DNA of 64,000 nt from Mariannaea sp. PMI_226 (GCA_024336345.1 JANFOG010000005.1:2170001-2234000); one strand, 5' to 3'. Shown: positions 46,663 to 58,745, counted from the stretch's first letter. Notes: generated by a model from the sequence alone, not told the origin. A program made the numbers and translations.

Positions 46663-48439
46663 TTACTGTGGGTTACAAGCTTCGTCCCCTGGGTTCAATG
46701 CATCTTGCGCGGAAGGCATATCCCCTACTAGATCTGGTGGAGGCGACCCAGCCGCTTGCATCTGTATATAAAGTATTAGGACGAGCAGCTTAAGCAGGGC
46801 TGTTGAAAAGTAAAAGAACATACCTTTTGCATTTTGTCCACGATGAACTCCCTGTCCGCCGCATTTGAGTCTGAATAAGTTTTTTCTTCAAATTTGGCCA
46901 CAATCTCACGCACAACGGCCTGCTGCTCCTCGTATCGCTTCAGGTCATCCTTGGGCGTGGTGCTGCGGTTCTTGGCGAGCCAATCCGGGAACTTCTCGTC
47001 GAGTTCCTTCATAGGTTCGTAAAGAATTTCCTTGTTGGTAAGTTGCTCCATCATGCCCATGAGCATCTTGGAGAATTCTTCTTCATTCTCCTCTCCGCCG
47101 AGGCCGCCAAGACTCTCTGACGAGAGTTGCTTGAGCATTTCGGTCATGAAATCATCAGCACCCCCAGAAGCAGCGGCAGCAGTAGCCTGGTCACCAGAAG
47201 CTTGCATTCGCTCCATGGTCCGACGGATCGTATCCTGGAAGGATGCATCTTCGGCAGAAGGCTGGGGAGGGGGTTTCGCGGAACTGCTAGGCGCAGAAGG
47301 TTCTGTATTTCCTTCAGATGCAGCAATTTGCTTGAAGATATCCTCAAACTGTGCCTGCACACCTGGCTATCGGAATGTTAGCTTCCTTTATTGACACGCG
47401 CTGATGGATTGGAGAACAAACGTACATCCTTCTCGAGCTCACCCAGCAGATCAGCCATGCCTGCTTGCAGCTGCTTTGCAAACTCCTCCTCTGAGAACAC
47501 CTCATCAGATTCCGGCTGCTTGCTAGACGCCCCCTTGTTGGAGGTATCTGGTTTAGGTGCACTAGGAGGCGCAGGAGCTTTTTGAGAGTTTATTTTAATA
47601 GTCGAGAAATCATCAAGCATATCTAATAACATAAAATAAGTATGATGTGAGTAACAATGCTTATGAATAAACGTACCGTCTAGATCATCCAAGTCATCTT
47701 CATCAGGATCTGAGAATTCCTCTATATCCTCATCATTAAACTTAGCCTCGGCCGGCTCGTCTTTGGCAGGCTCTGGATCCAATGACTTTGATACAGGGGC
47801 ATCCTCCTCCTTGGATTCGACTGGTGCTGGTTCGGTTTGGGCTGTTTCAACCGAGGTAGGCTCGATTGAAGCTGGCTCAATCGGGGGATCCTCCTCCTTA
47901 GTCTCGGCTGGCGTTGGCTCAACCGAAGCTGGTTCAAGCAAAGCCGGCTCAGGAACTATTTCAGTCGAGGATGACTCAGGAGCTGGCTCAGTGACATTGC
48001 TCTCAACAGGCTTAACCTCGACAGCCTTAGTTTCGGTAATTTTGGTTTCATCAGCCTTGATCTCAACCGTCGTGGTTTCGGTGGTTGTGATCTCGAGAGC
48101 TGGTGCTTCCTCAGGGACACCTTCAGCTGGTTTTGACTCCGTCTGCTGGGGTTGGGCGTCATCATCTCCAGCCGACTTGGATTCCTCAGCCTCAATTTTG
48201 ACAGGTTCAGGCTCAACTGACTTAGTTTCCACGCCCTTGTCTTCAGTTTCTTTCGTTTCAGTGGAGGCTACTGGAGCAGCCTCAGTCGCCACAACTTCCT
48301 CCTTTGACTCTTGGCCAGTTGGCTCTGGAACTGCAGGGGCAGTCGTTGCGTTCTCAGAGGTGGGATTGGTCTCTTGAACAACAGGGCCAACCTCCCCCTG
48401 CTTTGCGCCCTCGGGCGCATCCTTGATTTCGTCCGTCAT
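46663..48439 (-). CDS. PEX19: Peroxisomal membrane protein import receptor Pex19, four exons
   Basis: Pex19 is the cytosolic chaperone and receptor that binds peroxisomal membrane proteins and docks at Pex3. The model gives 533 residues from exons 48439-47677, 47622-47426, 47366-46824 and 46761-46663; introns are 54, 59 and 62 nt. About residues 5-240 are an acidic Val/Thr/Glu/Pro-rich tract with near-repeats of EPASVEPTPAETKEED, much longer than the N-terminus of typical Pex19 (usually about 300-400 residues in total). The conserved part starts at DLDDLDDMLDDF. Further signatures are FAKQLQAGMADLLGELEKD, FEDIFKQIA, MMEQLTNKEILYEPMKELDEKFPDWL and REFIVDKMQKMQAAG. The last four residues, CNPQ (C530), form a CaaX-like farnesylation motif, as in known Pex19 proteins. 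The start is the first in-frame ATG. It is divergent from UBC9. Confidence 0.93.
47623..47676 (-). other. PEX19: Frame-neutral 54-nt intron in PEX19
   Basis: GTACGT donor and TTATTAG acceptor flank 54 nt. The interval is a multiple of three and has no in-frame stop, so retention would add 18 residues (His/Tyr/Leu-rich) inside the conserved acidic segment. Removal restores the familiar LDDLDDMLDDF. Confidence 0.8.
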
Positions 48440-49351
48440 GATTTCCTCACAAGCTCAAGCAACCCCCACATGCACAAGTAGACACCAAGAATAGGTACAC
48501 CACGAGGGGATGAAAGCCGAATAAGATATGCAAGGCGCCGACGAGATGAAGGAAAAAAAAAACAGAAGACCCCCAAAACTCGTGAACCGTCTCGCAGATA
48601 GTAGAGGGAAGTTTGGCTGAGGAAGTGATGGTGTGAGATGGGAAAAATGAAGCAGCTCTACTCCAGGCCAAGTCAGGAGCGGTTGTGGATGACCGACTGG
48701 GGGAGCCGAGGCCACGGCATCCTAGTTGGCACGTCGGCAGGTACCTTGGCAGGCATGATCGGGTGGGATGAGCGTCTGGCCTATTGACGGGGCAAAAACC
48801 GTAGCGGTAGGTGCACAGCGTGCGCTGGGCACAGGTCCGACCGCCTTAGTGAGATGACCCCGCCATACCGACCTCGAGGATGAGATTCCCGCCTCCAGCG
48901 TCTACCCAGGTGATTTACAGGCGGGGGACCGCTGTGGCACTGGCGCCACTTCAACCAACGACTGGTGGACAGCCGCGTTATTCGGCGGGTTTGCCGACGG
49001 ATCGGATCATCAACCAATATTTGTGATCCTCACCGGCGACAGCCTTATTAGGCGCACAGTTTGCCTCGATTTATCACTCTCATTCTCACCCTCACCGTAT
49101 CGCCAGTTTCGAACACCTCACGCATAAACAGCCGTGCGCAAGGGAATTCCTCCAACCTCGCAATACACGACCCGACTGACCCCGCCTCCACCAAAGTCAG
49201 CGATTAGTTAATCGGTACCCTTTCTGCCTGCGCACCGACCGAGACCCTTCCCCGTTTCCTTCACGCTCGTGACGCTTCTTCGCCTTGCGACGAATCTTCA
49301 CCTGTCATTCACCTACCGAACCCGCAAATACGGCGTACTCCATCACATAAA
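48440..49351. other. Divergent promoter region, PEX19 / UBC9
   Basis: Both genes start outward from this 912-base interval. The right third is C/T-rich and lacks long A tracts, as expected of leaders. Minus-strand open frames at 48447-49017 are not protein-like. No gene is seen. Confidence 0.6.
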
Positions 49352-50023
49352 ATGTCTCTGTGCCAGAATCGATTGCAGGAGGAGAGGTAGGGCTCAGCAG
49401 CTCTGCGGGTTTCCAAAGAGGTTGGCTAACTCCGATTAGAAAGCAGTGGAGGCGAGATCACCCATTTGGCTTTTTTGCGAAACCTGTGCGCACAAAGGAG
49501 GGCGTTTTGGACATCAAGAACTGGGACTGTGGCATCCCCGGCAAAGAAAAGACGCTCTGGGAGGGAGGCTTGTTTCGTCTGACGATTTCTTTCCCCGAGG
49601 GTGAGTGCGCACGCATTATGACGTTCGGTGATACCCAGCGTGAAGAGGCTTGCGCTGACGTTTAAACTGCAGAATACCCCACGAAACCGCCCAAATGTGA
49701 GCAAGACCGACTCTTGATGGAACGCTATCACCCACGAACACGTTGTACTAATATTTCTATGTGTTGTAGGCCGATTTGTGCCCCCACTGTTCCATCCTAA
49801 CGTTTACCCATCTGGTACTGTCTGCCTATCGATTCTCAATGAGGAAGAAGCTTGGAAACCAGCCATCACGGTCAAGCAGATTCTTCTAGGCATCCAGGAC
49901 TTGCTCAACGACCCCAACCCTGAGTCCCCCGCCCAGGCGGATGCATATAACCTCTACAAGAGGGATCGAAACGAGTACGAGAAGCGAATCCGCCGTTCCG
50001 TCCGTGATAACCCGGCCCCTTGA
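49352..50023 (+). CDS. UBC9: SUMO-conjugating enzyme E2 Ubc9, four exons
   Basis: Ubc9 accepts SUMO from the E1 as a thioester and transfers it to lysines, acting mainly in the nucleus. Exons are 49352-49386, 49440-49600, 49673-49696 and 49770-50023, giving 157 residues, the same length as yeast Ubc9. Exon 3 is only 24 nt and exon 1 only 35 nt. Splicing restores [32 protein letters not shown] and [22 protein letters not shown]. The catalytic cysteine is C92 in SGTVCLSIL, the HPN motif lies at 82-84, and the C-terminus ends [21 protein letters not shown] sequence. All hallmark residues are present, so the enzyme should be active. It is divergent from PEX19 and lies upstream of the asparagine synthetase gene on the same strand. 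Confidence 0.96.
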
Positions 50024-51478
50024 GGAATGCGGAGAGGCTTGGGGAGCGAAGACTGGGGGTCACTTTATTAGGAATATCTGTTCATGGCGTTTTAGGAAAT
50101 ACCAAGGCGAAAAATCGGTTGCTTTGAGATGTCGCTGAAGGAAACGGGATGCCGGCATGAAATTAGCAACTGCACGGACATGACAGGTTCGCAAGTTACA
50201 ATGATATTAGCAGCAGGGCAGAGCATGGCACGGTATAGTCCGGCACGGCATGATGGGTTCGGAAGATTTCATGAGCATCATCTCTGTACCACAGTTGAAA
50301 GGATGACACGATTCGACTCTAGATGAGTGTCCTAAATATCAAGAAGCATCTCCTGGAATCTAAGGTGTTCGCCGGCGGCCCTTCCCCTGTCGTGCGCTCC
50401 CGGCTTTCCTCTCGTTCCCGGTCCCACAGAGCGTTGTCGGAACTCTCTGTCCCAGTGGAGGGTTGCTTTTGACTTCCCCAGCCCCACCACGCTACCATCC
50501 CGTGCATGCTTCTTATGACTGTATCGCGCAGAGTACTATCCGGTTGCTGGAGGGGGCTTTGAGCCTTTGAGTGTCCGTATATGCGCAAAAAGTTTCGATG
50601 CTAGGATTGAAGTTGCACGTAGCAATAAGCAGAATGCTGGAAATCCCCACGACTGAATGCAATATCCCCCATCAGTCGCGTGGATGGTGGCGTTTTCCCC
50701 ACAAACTAGTTGCCACTCTTGTGAGGGAGGACAAGCACATACTACTGGCAAGACAGAACACTATTTGTTAGGATCGAGATGTTTGGAAGGAGTTACACAT
50801 GCTATGTATAATAGGGCAACGGTTCGGCTCTTATCGATGACTCTGGGGTCCAGGGGTTTCCAGTTCAGCCGCCAATAGACATGGCCGAATTATAAGCCGA
50901 AGTCGGCCAGCAGTTTTAGAGAAGCGGGCGCACAAGCGCTACACTGTCGAGGCCATTGATGGTTGTGATGAGCTAGTTAATAATAGCCAAGCCGTTATCA
51001 AACGCCTCCTGTTTCCCAAGGCAGATACAGCAAGTCGGTTCAGTTGCCTTATCAGTTGTCTGAACCGAGTGACACCGGATTTTACAGAGGTCAAGCTGAA
51101 AGCCGGTTGTGTGTACTGTACGTGGGTACTTGAGGTAACCTTATGTTGGTCTCAGGTCACGGGGGATCCAGACAAGAGCAATAATTACCTCTACCTCCTA
51201 AGTACAGTACCTTAGGTACTACACTCTAAAAAGTAGTACACTCCATACATTAGGTAGATTGATGTGGTGGATAGGAGCTGGTAGCTTTCCACAATTTTTT
51301 TTTTGGGCTTGTGCCGGGCCATTTCCTCGGTGGAGTTTTGTATGACTCCCCTCTTTTTTTTCTTAAACAGCTGCTTGCGCCCTCCGTCACATTCTTCCCT
51401 TCCTCCCCTTCTTCCGTATCGTGAAGTTAGTTTTCCTGTCTTGTGGTGCTAATTGTTCCCTCTGCAAGAACTGCAATC
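50024..51478. other. Spacer between UBC9 and asparagine synthetase
   Basis: The left end is the UBC9 3' UTR. The right end is the promoter and leader of asparagine synthetase, with poly-T tracts at about 51295-51304 and 51353-51361 and a CT-rich leader near 51395-51415. An AGTACCTTAGGTACTAC motif lies near 51206. No gene is supported. Confidence 0.6.
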
Positions 51479-53869
51479 ATGTGTGGCATCTTTGCTTGTC
51501 ATCGGTAAGTTCGCTTCCCCAATCTGCACTCCCAATGCACGCATTGAGCTGCCCATGGCCAACGCGACATGGATCTGGAGGGGCATGTCCATCACCCCGC
51601 CATACCATGGTTTCCCTCCGCCATCGGACTTCTTTTGACTGACACGGGCACGCGACGAAGTCATCCCGACGTCCAGAAGTTTAAGCCTACTGCGCTTAAG
51701 CTTGCGAAACAGTGAGTTTTCTCCCTTCCTTCGATAACTACATATATCCTTCAGTTGATTGACTTGATTTGCGCAGGATTCGTCATCGTGGTCCCGATTG
51801 GAGTAAGTTTGTTGAGCTGAAAGCCATCCAAGCGCGCACACATACTAAATTGCATGACCAGGCGGCAGCGTCATCTCCAACCATACCAGTAAGTCAATTG
51901 GTCTCGGAACCGTACTAATAACCTTGACTGACTCTGTTTATTTAGTCCTGTGCCATGAGCGTCTTAGTATTGTCGGCGTTGGTGAGTAGCAGCCCTTTTC
52001 CGATCTGGCTTTCAGCTTGGCGTCCTAACCAGGTTTTACAGAGTCTGGTGCTCAGCCCTTGACCAACGAGGACGACTCCATCATTCTTGCTGTCAACGGT
52101 GAAATTTACAACCATCGTCTGATCCGAAAGGAGCTTCATGGCCGGTACCACTTCAAGACCACTTCCGATTGTGAAGTCATCATTCCTCTGGTAGGTCGCT
52201 TCCTAGTTTTCGAGTAACTTTACACGATGTGTGTGTGTCAGTTAGGGTGCATGGAGCTTACGAGAGACGATCGCAGTACACTCAATACGACACCGATGCC
52301 CCCAACCATCTTGATGGCATGTTCTCCTTCGTTCTGTACGATAAGAAGCAGGACCGCACCATTGCCGCCCGTGACCCGATCGGTATCACCACCTTTTACC
52401 AGGGTTGGTCTTCCAAGGAGCCCGGCACCGTCTACTTCGCCTCTGAGCTGAAGTGCTTGCACACCGTCTGTGACAAGATCGAAGCATTTCCTCCTGGCCA
52501 CGTCTATGACTCTCTGACCGGCGAGACCAAGCGCTACTTCAACCCCTCTTGGTGGGATCCCACCAAGGTTCCCCAGAACCCTGTTGACTACAAGGTCCTT
52601 CGACATGCCTTGGAGAAGGCCGTTCGTAAGCGCCTCATGGCTGAGGTCCCTTACGGTGTCCTCCTTTCTGGTGGTCTCGATTCTAGTTTGGTTGCCTCTA
52701 TCGCCCAGCGTGAAATGACCCGACTGCGCAAGAAGGCCCTCGCCGAGAGCGAGATGGCTGAGGTCATCAGCAACCCTGACACTGGTGAGGGTTTGGTTGG
52801 TATTGATGACGATGAGAACCTCGATACCGTCACGTACCTTCCTCAGCTTAACTCTTTCTCCATTGGTCTTCCCGGATCCCCTGACAACAAGGCCGCTCTC
52901 GAGGTTGCCAAGTTCCTCGGCACTCGCCACCACGTCATGACTTTTACTATTGAGGACGGTCTCAATGCCCTCTCGGATGTTATCTACCACCTCGAGACTT
53001 ATGACGTTACTACTATCCGAGCTTCGACGCCCATGTACCTCCTCTCACGCAAGATCAAGGCTATGGGTATCAAGATGGTCCTCAGTGGTGAGGGAAGCGA
53101 TGAGATTTTCGGTGGTTACCTATATTTCCACGCCGCCCCTAACAAGGAAGAGTTCCATGATGAGACCGTCCGCCGTGTCAAGAACTTGCACTACGCTGAC
53201 TGTCTCCGAGCTAACAAGTCGACTTCTGCTTGGGGTCTGGAGGCTCGCGTGCCCTTCCTGGACAAGGAGGTAAGGTTAAGCTGAGCATCAGTGAAAAGCT
53301 TCAAGCTAACATGAATGACAGTTCCTTGAGACTTCTATGAACATCGACCCCGCCGACAAGATGATTACCAAGGACAGACTTGAAAAGTATATTATCCGAA
53401 AGGCTTTCGATACCACCGGCGAGCCTGACGAGAAGCCCTACCTTCCCGACAACATCCTTTGGCGACAGAAGGAGCAGTTCTCTGATGGTGTCGGATACGG
53501 ATGGATCGATGCTCTCAAGGACAACGCCGAGCTCCACGTCACAGATGAAATGATGAAGAACCCCAAGCCTGAGTGGGGTGATGATATTCCCGACAGCAAG
53601 GAGGCGTATGATTTTTCCCACCCATTTCTAAATACGATGAGTTGACTAACGACGGTATGATAGCTACTGGTACCGATGCATGTTCGATGAACACTTTCCC
53701 CCATCTTGCGCGGGAACTGTCCTGCGCTGGACTCCTACGTGGTCCCAGCAGTCGGACCCTAGTGGCCGGTATGTTGTTTTTGAAGGCAGATCGGGATAAC
53801 GAATTGACGCTGACTGAACGTAACAGAGCTATCAAGACTCACAACGCCAAATACGACAACGCCGTGTAA
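51479..53869 (+). CDS. ASN1: Asparagine synthetase (glutamine-hydrolysing), ten exons
   Basis: The enzyme makes asparagine from aspartate, ATP and glutamine. The 579-residue product comes from exons 51479-51504, 51661-51711, 51777-51802, 51862-51888, 51946-51981, 52042-52190, 52277-53269, 53322-53605, 53664-53768 and 53827-53869; each junction is GT-AG and keeps frame. Five of the first six exons are 51 nt or less. The N-terminal glutaminase domain has the nucleophile C2 (MCGIFACHR), then [10 protein letters not shown] and [14 protein letters not shown]. The synthetase domain carries the ATP PP-loop SGGLDSS at 236-242, then [15 protein letters not shown] and ARVPFLDKE. The C-terminus ends [11 protein letters not shown]. 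All catalytic motifs are intact. Codon bias is strong, as for a well-expressed housekeeping enzyme. The gene symbol follows yeast ASN1/ASN2; which paralogue it matches is undecided. Confidence 0.95.
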
Positions 53870-56728
53870 AAAGCGAGACGGCTCGCATGCGAATTGATTC
53901 CCAATTGTATCTTATCTTGGCTACTCTCACCAATGTACTTGCGGATTTATTAAAAAAAAAAAGGCATCTCTGGAATCATTCTCCTGGAAAGAAGAGAATA
54001 GCGTGGTTTGGGTAATGCTTGGAATGACAATGATGGAGGGAGAGAGATGAAAAAGAGTCAGGAAGCAGGGTTGGGATTTGAACCTTTTTTAGAATAAAGA
54101 ATTTGAGGTTAAAATGTTTAAGGCTAGTGATTGGTTCCCTTGCAATGTTAAAGACGAGAATGTTGGATTTGTCTGTTGTCAGAGTTATCCTGGCGGCAGG
54201 ATTGGATTGGAACTGCGTAGTAGACGTTTCTCTTTGGCAGGATCATTTTAGTTATTGACAAAGGGGATGACACTCACTCAAGCACGGAATGTCAGAGTAG
54301 CGGTCGATGCGCCAGCCGTACAGCTCTCACGATGTCAACCAATGAGGTGGCAAGATGGCTTGACGTGCACTGTCGATCAAGTTCGTCCTCCAGTGGTGTA
54401 ACAGTTGGGCCATGGGGTTGATTCTACGAGGGTGGAGTGGGGGTAATAGATGGAATTGGCCGAGGACACGCAGGACGCCCGTACGGACGAGAGGGAGCAG
54501 AAGAAGAAGCAGGGCGCGTGAACCTGACGATAATTTCTTTCGTGGGGAGTGAGAATGGGTTGGGGGAAAGATGGTGGTGTCACGAGGGAGAAGTTAGTGT
54601 TAGTGTAGTGGCCTGGTTCATTTAGAGAGTTCATGCGGTGACGATATGAACGGCTGGAGGCGGCTAAGGATCATTGAGTTATGCCGTGGGATGAATGAGC
54701 TCGGTGGTGATGCATGACTGATGGTAATCAATTAGGTATAAGTAGGTACTGTAAGGTAGGTATGATATGGGGGGCATAATAATGTTGTAATTGATGATAT
54801 AGTTGATGGCATAAACGAGTTCGTTCTGGATGTGAAATGCCTCAATGCGTGACGTTTTCAAGTGGCAAGTCCAGCTTTGCAAAGCCCACCAGAACTGAAG
54901 TCTTTCATGTTTGAAGGTATACTTACTGTAGGTAGGTACTTTGGAGGGAGAACATGTAGGGGAGGTTACCATTTTCCGCTTTGCAGCGGGACGTCATGTA
55001 AACGGCGCGGGACGTTACGGAGAGGGAGCAATAATGAAGAAGTTGTACCACCAAACTACCTGCTTATCCTGCATCTCAAGTTAATATCTGCAAGATGGAA
55101 GTATGCAGAGAATGTTTTAGACCAAATCAAATTACAACATGTGCCTCTTTGGATATGCATACGTTCCCGCCCTCGCATGATGAGGTCGTACCACTTCCAT
55201 TGTCGCTCTTTTCGTCCTTTTAAACAACCATCTCACAAAGCTGCGGGGGGGCATTGGATCTGGTTGGGCCGAGTTGCGGAAGCCAATACCGAAAAAAACC
55301 CAGACGTACAAGCATGGACGTAGCGACCCTGTACCTAATACGGTATCTTACTTATGCAACAGAAACACCCGCCGGCAATCCACCAAATTTGCACAGGGCT
55401 GTCACGATGCGTCATGCTTTTTTTCTTCCCCCTTCCTCTTGTCTAACCAGACAGCAGAGAGAGTCGAGGTAGGCATTGGAAGCAGACAGGTTCAAACCCT
55501 GGCACTCTTTGCACCGTACACGTATAGGGAGACACGTAGGTTACCTCAACTACTATGTATAGTAACGGTACAGGTGGTTTTTCGGGGTTTCTTGGGGTTT
55601 CTTGGTCTAATCTGTAGTTTCCCCATGCTTTCAGCCTTCTTCCTCGAAAAATTGGGAGTGGTTATATTGCGAGATAATTAACTCTCCACGTGGGCCTATT
55701 CTTTGGTAAGGCACAGCGCAAGTGAAAGCCTGAAAAGAAAAAGGGTCCTTATTATTTATTAGACTTCATACTGCATGTGCGTGTGTACTTGTGCCGTACT
55801 GTACTGTACTGTACCATACCGCACCTCGAACCAAGTGCCAACAATTTGGATGGGTTGGTTGCCCCGACATCAGCCGACCTCGTCATATTTCCCCAGCTCC
55901 GGCGCCGATTGACCAGTAGGGTCGCTAGCTCATCACAGTGCGTTGCACCTAATAGGGATGGGAGGGCCAAACAACATTCGACACACCAGGCATTGCTTGC
56001 CCACAGTACAGATTACAGTTGTTCCCGTGAATGACTTGGGGAGTTGGCAGTGGGCGCACCCGCCCTCCGAGCCCTGTTTGAGCGGGGTGGGTTTAGGAGG
56101 GTTTCCATCTTGAACGACTCCATAATTACCTACTGTAGGTAAGGTACCTTAGCTGACTGCGAGGACGTACTGACTGTAGTATATGGTGCAATTGCCGAGT
56201 GCTTTACCTAGGTAAGGAGCTAGGTAGGCACCCTACGAAGCTACGAAGAGGGACTTGAAAAAGTCGTCTTGGTCCAAACAACAAGGACGCTACGGTGAAG
56301 TACCTAGATAGATACATAAGAAATACATTTACCTTCAGACTACCTAGCTGTTTCCCATCACATATCCGTATGTAAGGTACCTTTCATTTTTCATCTGGAG
56401 GTACACTCTTCCAGGGCAAAAAAAAGAAAAAAAGGCGATGAGAAGAAAAGAAGAGGGAAAAAAATAAAATAAAATATTACCATGTATACCATGTGTCAAC
56501 TTTTACCTTGTGCTAATTGACTTCCTGCACGGTGTGCCCCAAACAATTCCGACCCGGCTCCTCACCCATCTCCCGCCCACCCTCGCTTCTTTCCCCTTCC
56601 TCCTGGCGCGCCCACCCACCACCCCCCCATCCAGTTCAGTCATTTACTCTTCCATCATCCTCATCCATCTTCCCAACTACCTCTAAATTCTACATTCACA
56701 ACTCCCTCCCCCCAAGACAACCGCAATC
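53870..56728. other. 2.9 kb gene-free stretch upstream of porin
   Basis: The left end is the 3' UTR of asparagine synthetase. No open frame is protein-like. Near 54730-54770 and 54930 there are GTAGGTA repeats, and at 56127-56240 a dense cluster of CCTACTGTAGGTAAGGTACC and TACCTAGGTAAGG motifs. The right end has a C/T-rich leader typical of a strong fungal promoter. A degenerate B-box-like GGTTCAAACCC at 55489 is not a tRNA. Confidence 0.6.
56127..56240. repeat. Cluster of palindromic TACCTAGGTA/GGTACC-type motifs
   Basis: Several short words built from CCTA/TAGG and GGTACC occur here: ACCTACTGTAGGTAAGGTACCTTAG near the start, then TTACCTAGGTAAGG and AGCTAGGTAGGCACC. The same words recur at other intergenic sites in the window. 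Function is unknown. Confidence 0.6.
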
Positions 56729-58305
56729 ATGTCTGTCCCTGCCTTCTCCGATATTGCCAAGCCGGCCAACGATGTAAGCTCCTTTTGAAGCTCCCCTGTC
56801 GATCTCTCCCAAGCCGTTGCGAAAGCTGCCTTCATCCGTGTAGTGGAGGTTTTTCGACGCGGGGAGAGAGAGAGAGAGAACCAGCCCATTTGTTTTGTCC
56901 TCGTTCCGACCTGCTGACCTCGACCGACTTTGTTTTGCGCCTGTGTATAGCTCCTCAACAAGGATTTCTACCACCTCTCTGCCACCACCTTCGAGTTCAA
57001 GGACACCGCCCCCAACGGTGTCGCCTTCAAGGTCACTGGCAAGTCCAGCCACGAGAAGGCCACCTCTGCTGCCGTAAGTAAACACCACATACCCTCAGCC
57101 TCGCCGGCATATTGCGACTCGGCGCTTCGGGGGACAGTTCCGGGAGGGAGCAGATATCTCATCTGTTCTCACCCTAGCTCCTCGAAGCTGTCCCGAGTCT
57201 CAATGCCTCCCCGTTGACTCTTCATTTGGCTGACCAGAGTTCCGAATTGCGGTCATTATAGATTGAGGGAAAATACACCGACAAGCCTACTGGTACGGCA
57301 TCACCAATCTTCTCTTCCCCCTCATCCTCATCGTCCCAATCTCAATCACCGGCCCCGTCACCACCTCCATCACAGATTTCGCTTCCGCTTAAAGCAAAGC
57401 AGAAACATAAATATACAAAACCCAAGCACAAAGCCCCCCATCGCAGACAAACTAGTCTCCCCTCCATCAGCCTCTCGCGGATCCTCGGCCCCGGCGCTGG
57501 CTGGCCGATCGGTTTTGCGACGCTGCTTCAACCTGGCTATGCACAGCTGCTAATGTTTTATTCACGTACAGGCCTGACCCTTACCCAGACTTGGAACACC
57601 GCCAACGCCCTCGACACCAAGATTGAGGTCAGCGACTCCCTCGCCAAGGGTCTCAAGCTCGAGGGTCTCTTCAACTTCCTCCCCGCCACCGCCGCCAAGG
57701 GCGCCAAGTTCAACCTTCACTTCAAGCAGCCCGGCTTCCACGGCCGTGCCTTCTTCGACCTCCTCAAGGGCCCCGTCGCCAACGTCGATGCCGTTGTCGG
57801 CCACGAGGGTTTCCTTGCCGGTGCCTCTGCTGGCTATGACGCCAACAAGGCTGCCCTGACCGCCTACAGCGCCGCTGTTGGCTACGCTGCTCCCCAGTAC
57901 AGCGCTGCCATCACTGCCTCTGACAACCTCAGCGTTTTCGCTGCTTCCTACTACCACAAGGTCAACAGCCAGGTCGAGGCCGGTGCCAAGGCCACCTGGA
58001 ACTCCAAGACCGGCAACACTGTCGGCCTCGAGGTCGCCAGCAAGTACCGCATTGACCCCGTCTCCTTCGCCAAGGTTCGTACATATATGCTGATATCCCC
58101 TGTGTCCTGTCAATGGGTTGAAAACCGTATCTTCTAACCGCACTCCGTGATATAGGTCAAGATCAACGACCGTGGTATTGCTGCCCTCGCCTACAACGTC
58201 CTCCTCCGCGAGGGTGTCACCCTCGGTCTCGGTGGCTCCTTCGACACCCAGAAGCTCGACCAGGCTACCCACAAGCTCGGCGCCAGCTTCACCTTCGAGG
58301 GTTAA
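56729..58305 (+). CDS. POR1: Mitochondrial outer-membrane porin (VDAC), five exons
   Basis: Porin forms the beta-barrel channel of the mitochondrial outer membrane that lets metabolites and ATP/ADP pass. The 283-residue protein equals the usual fungal length. Exons are 56729-56773, 56951-57073, 57262-57292, 57572-58074 and 58156-58305; introns are 177, 188, 279 and 81 nt, longer than elsewhere in this window. The N-terminal amphipathic helix MSVPAFSDIAKPANDLLNKD is present, and FYHLSATTFEFKDTAPNG starts the barrel. The strands end in the typical KLGASFTFEG C-terminus. The fourth intron begins GTTCGT rather than GTAAGT. Codons are strongly C-biased, as for an abundant protein. A C/T-rich leader precedes the start. 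Confidence 0.95.
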
Positions 58306-58745
58306 AAAGCTCCCTCTTGGTCGCCTACTTCTAGCCTCCCCATCCACTAGATTTAGTCCCTCCAGAGTCGTCGACTCATAAACGACTCTTGTATGTTACA
58401 GTCTTGCATTGCGGTGGTCTCGGATGTAGATTATCTCCCAAATAAAAAACGTAAAGACAAATGATTTCTACGCAAGACGCTGCTTTCATGAATTAATGTG
58501 TATTTTATTATATATTTTTTTGGGCCTCCCACCCCCTTTCCTTTTGACCAGTAGTAGTCCGATTCACTACTCATCAAGTATGCCTGGCTAAGAATTGAGA
58601 CCTTACAACTCCCCAAAACATATTGTTGTGCCATCTAGTTCTATATATACTTGGCTGATTTGCACGTAATACCTACTCCCACAAGAAAGACGTTTATATC
58701 ACAGATTTTTCTTTTCCTGTCTTGTTCATCAAGCGTGAACCTTTT
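58306..58745. other. Convergent 3' spacer, porin / J-protein
   Basis: This contains the porin 3' UTR with AATAAAAAACG at about 58440, and the 3' UTR of the J-protein gene on the other strand. No gene is seen. Confidence 0.6.

Noticed and set aside
52238..52990. A 250-codon open frame antisense to asparagine synthetase
   Set aside because: Shadow of the sense coding bias; no conserved motif.
55480..55510. GGTTCAAACCC, a B-box-like word near 55489
   Set aside because: No matching acceptor, D or anticodon arm could be folded around it.
57562..58347. A 261-codon open frame antisense to porin
   Set aside because: Same cause: a third-position bias shadow of a highly expressed gene. No domain is recognisable.
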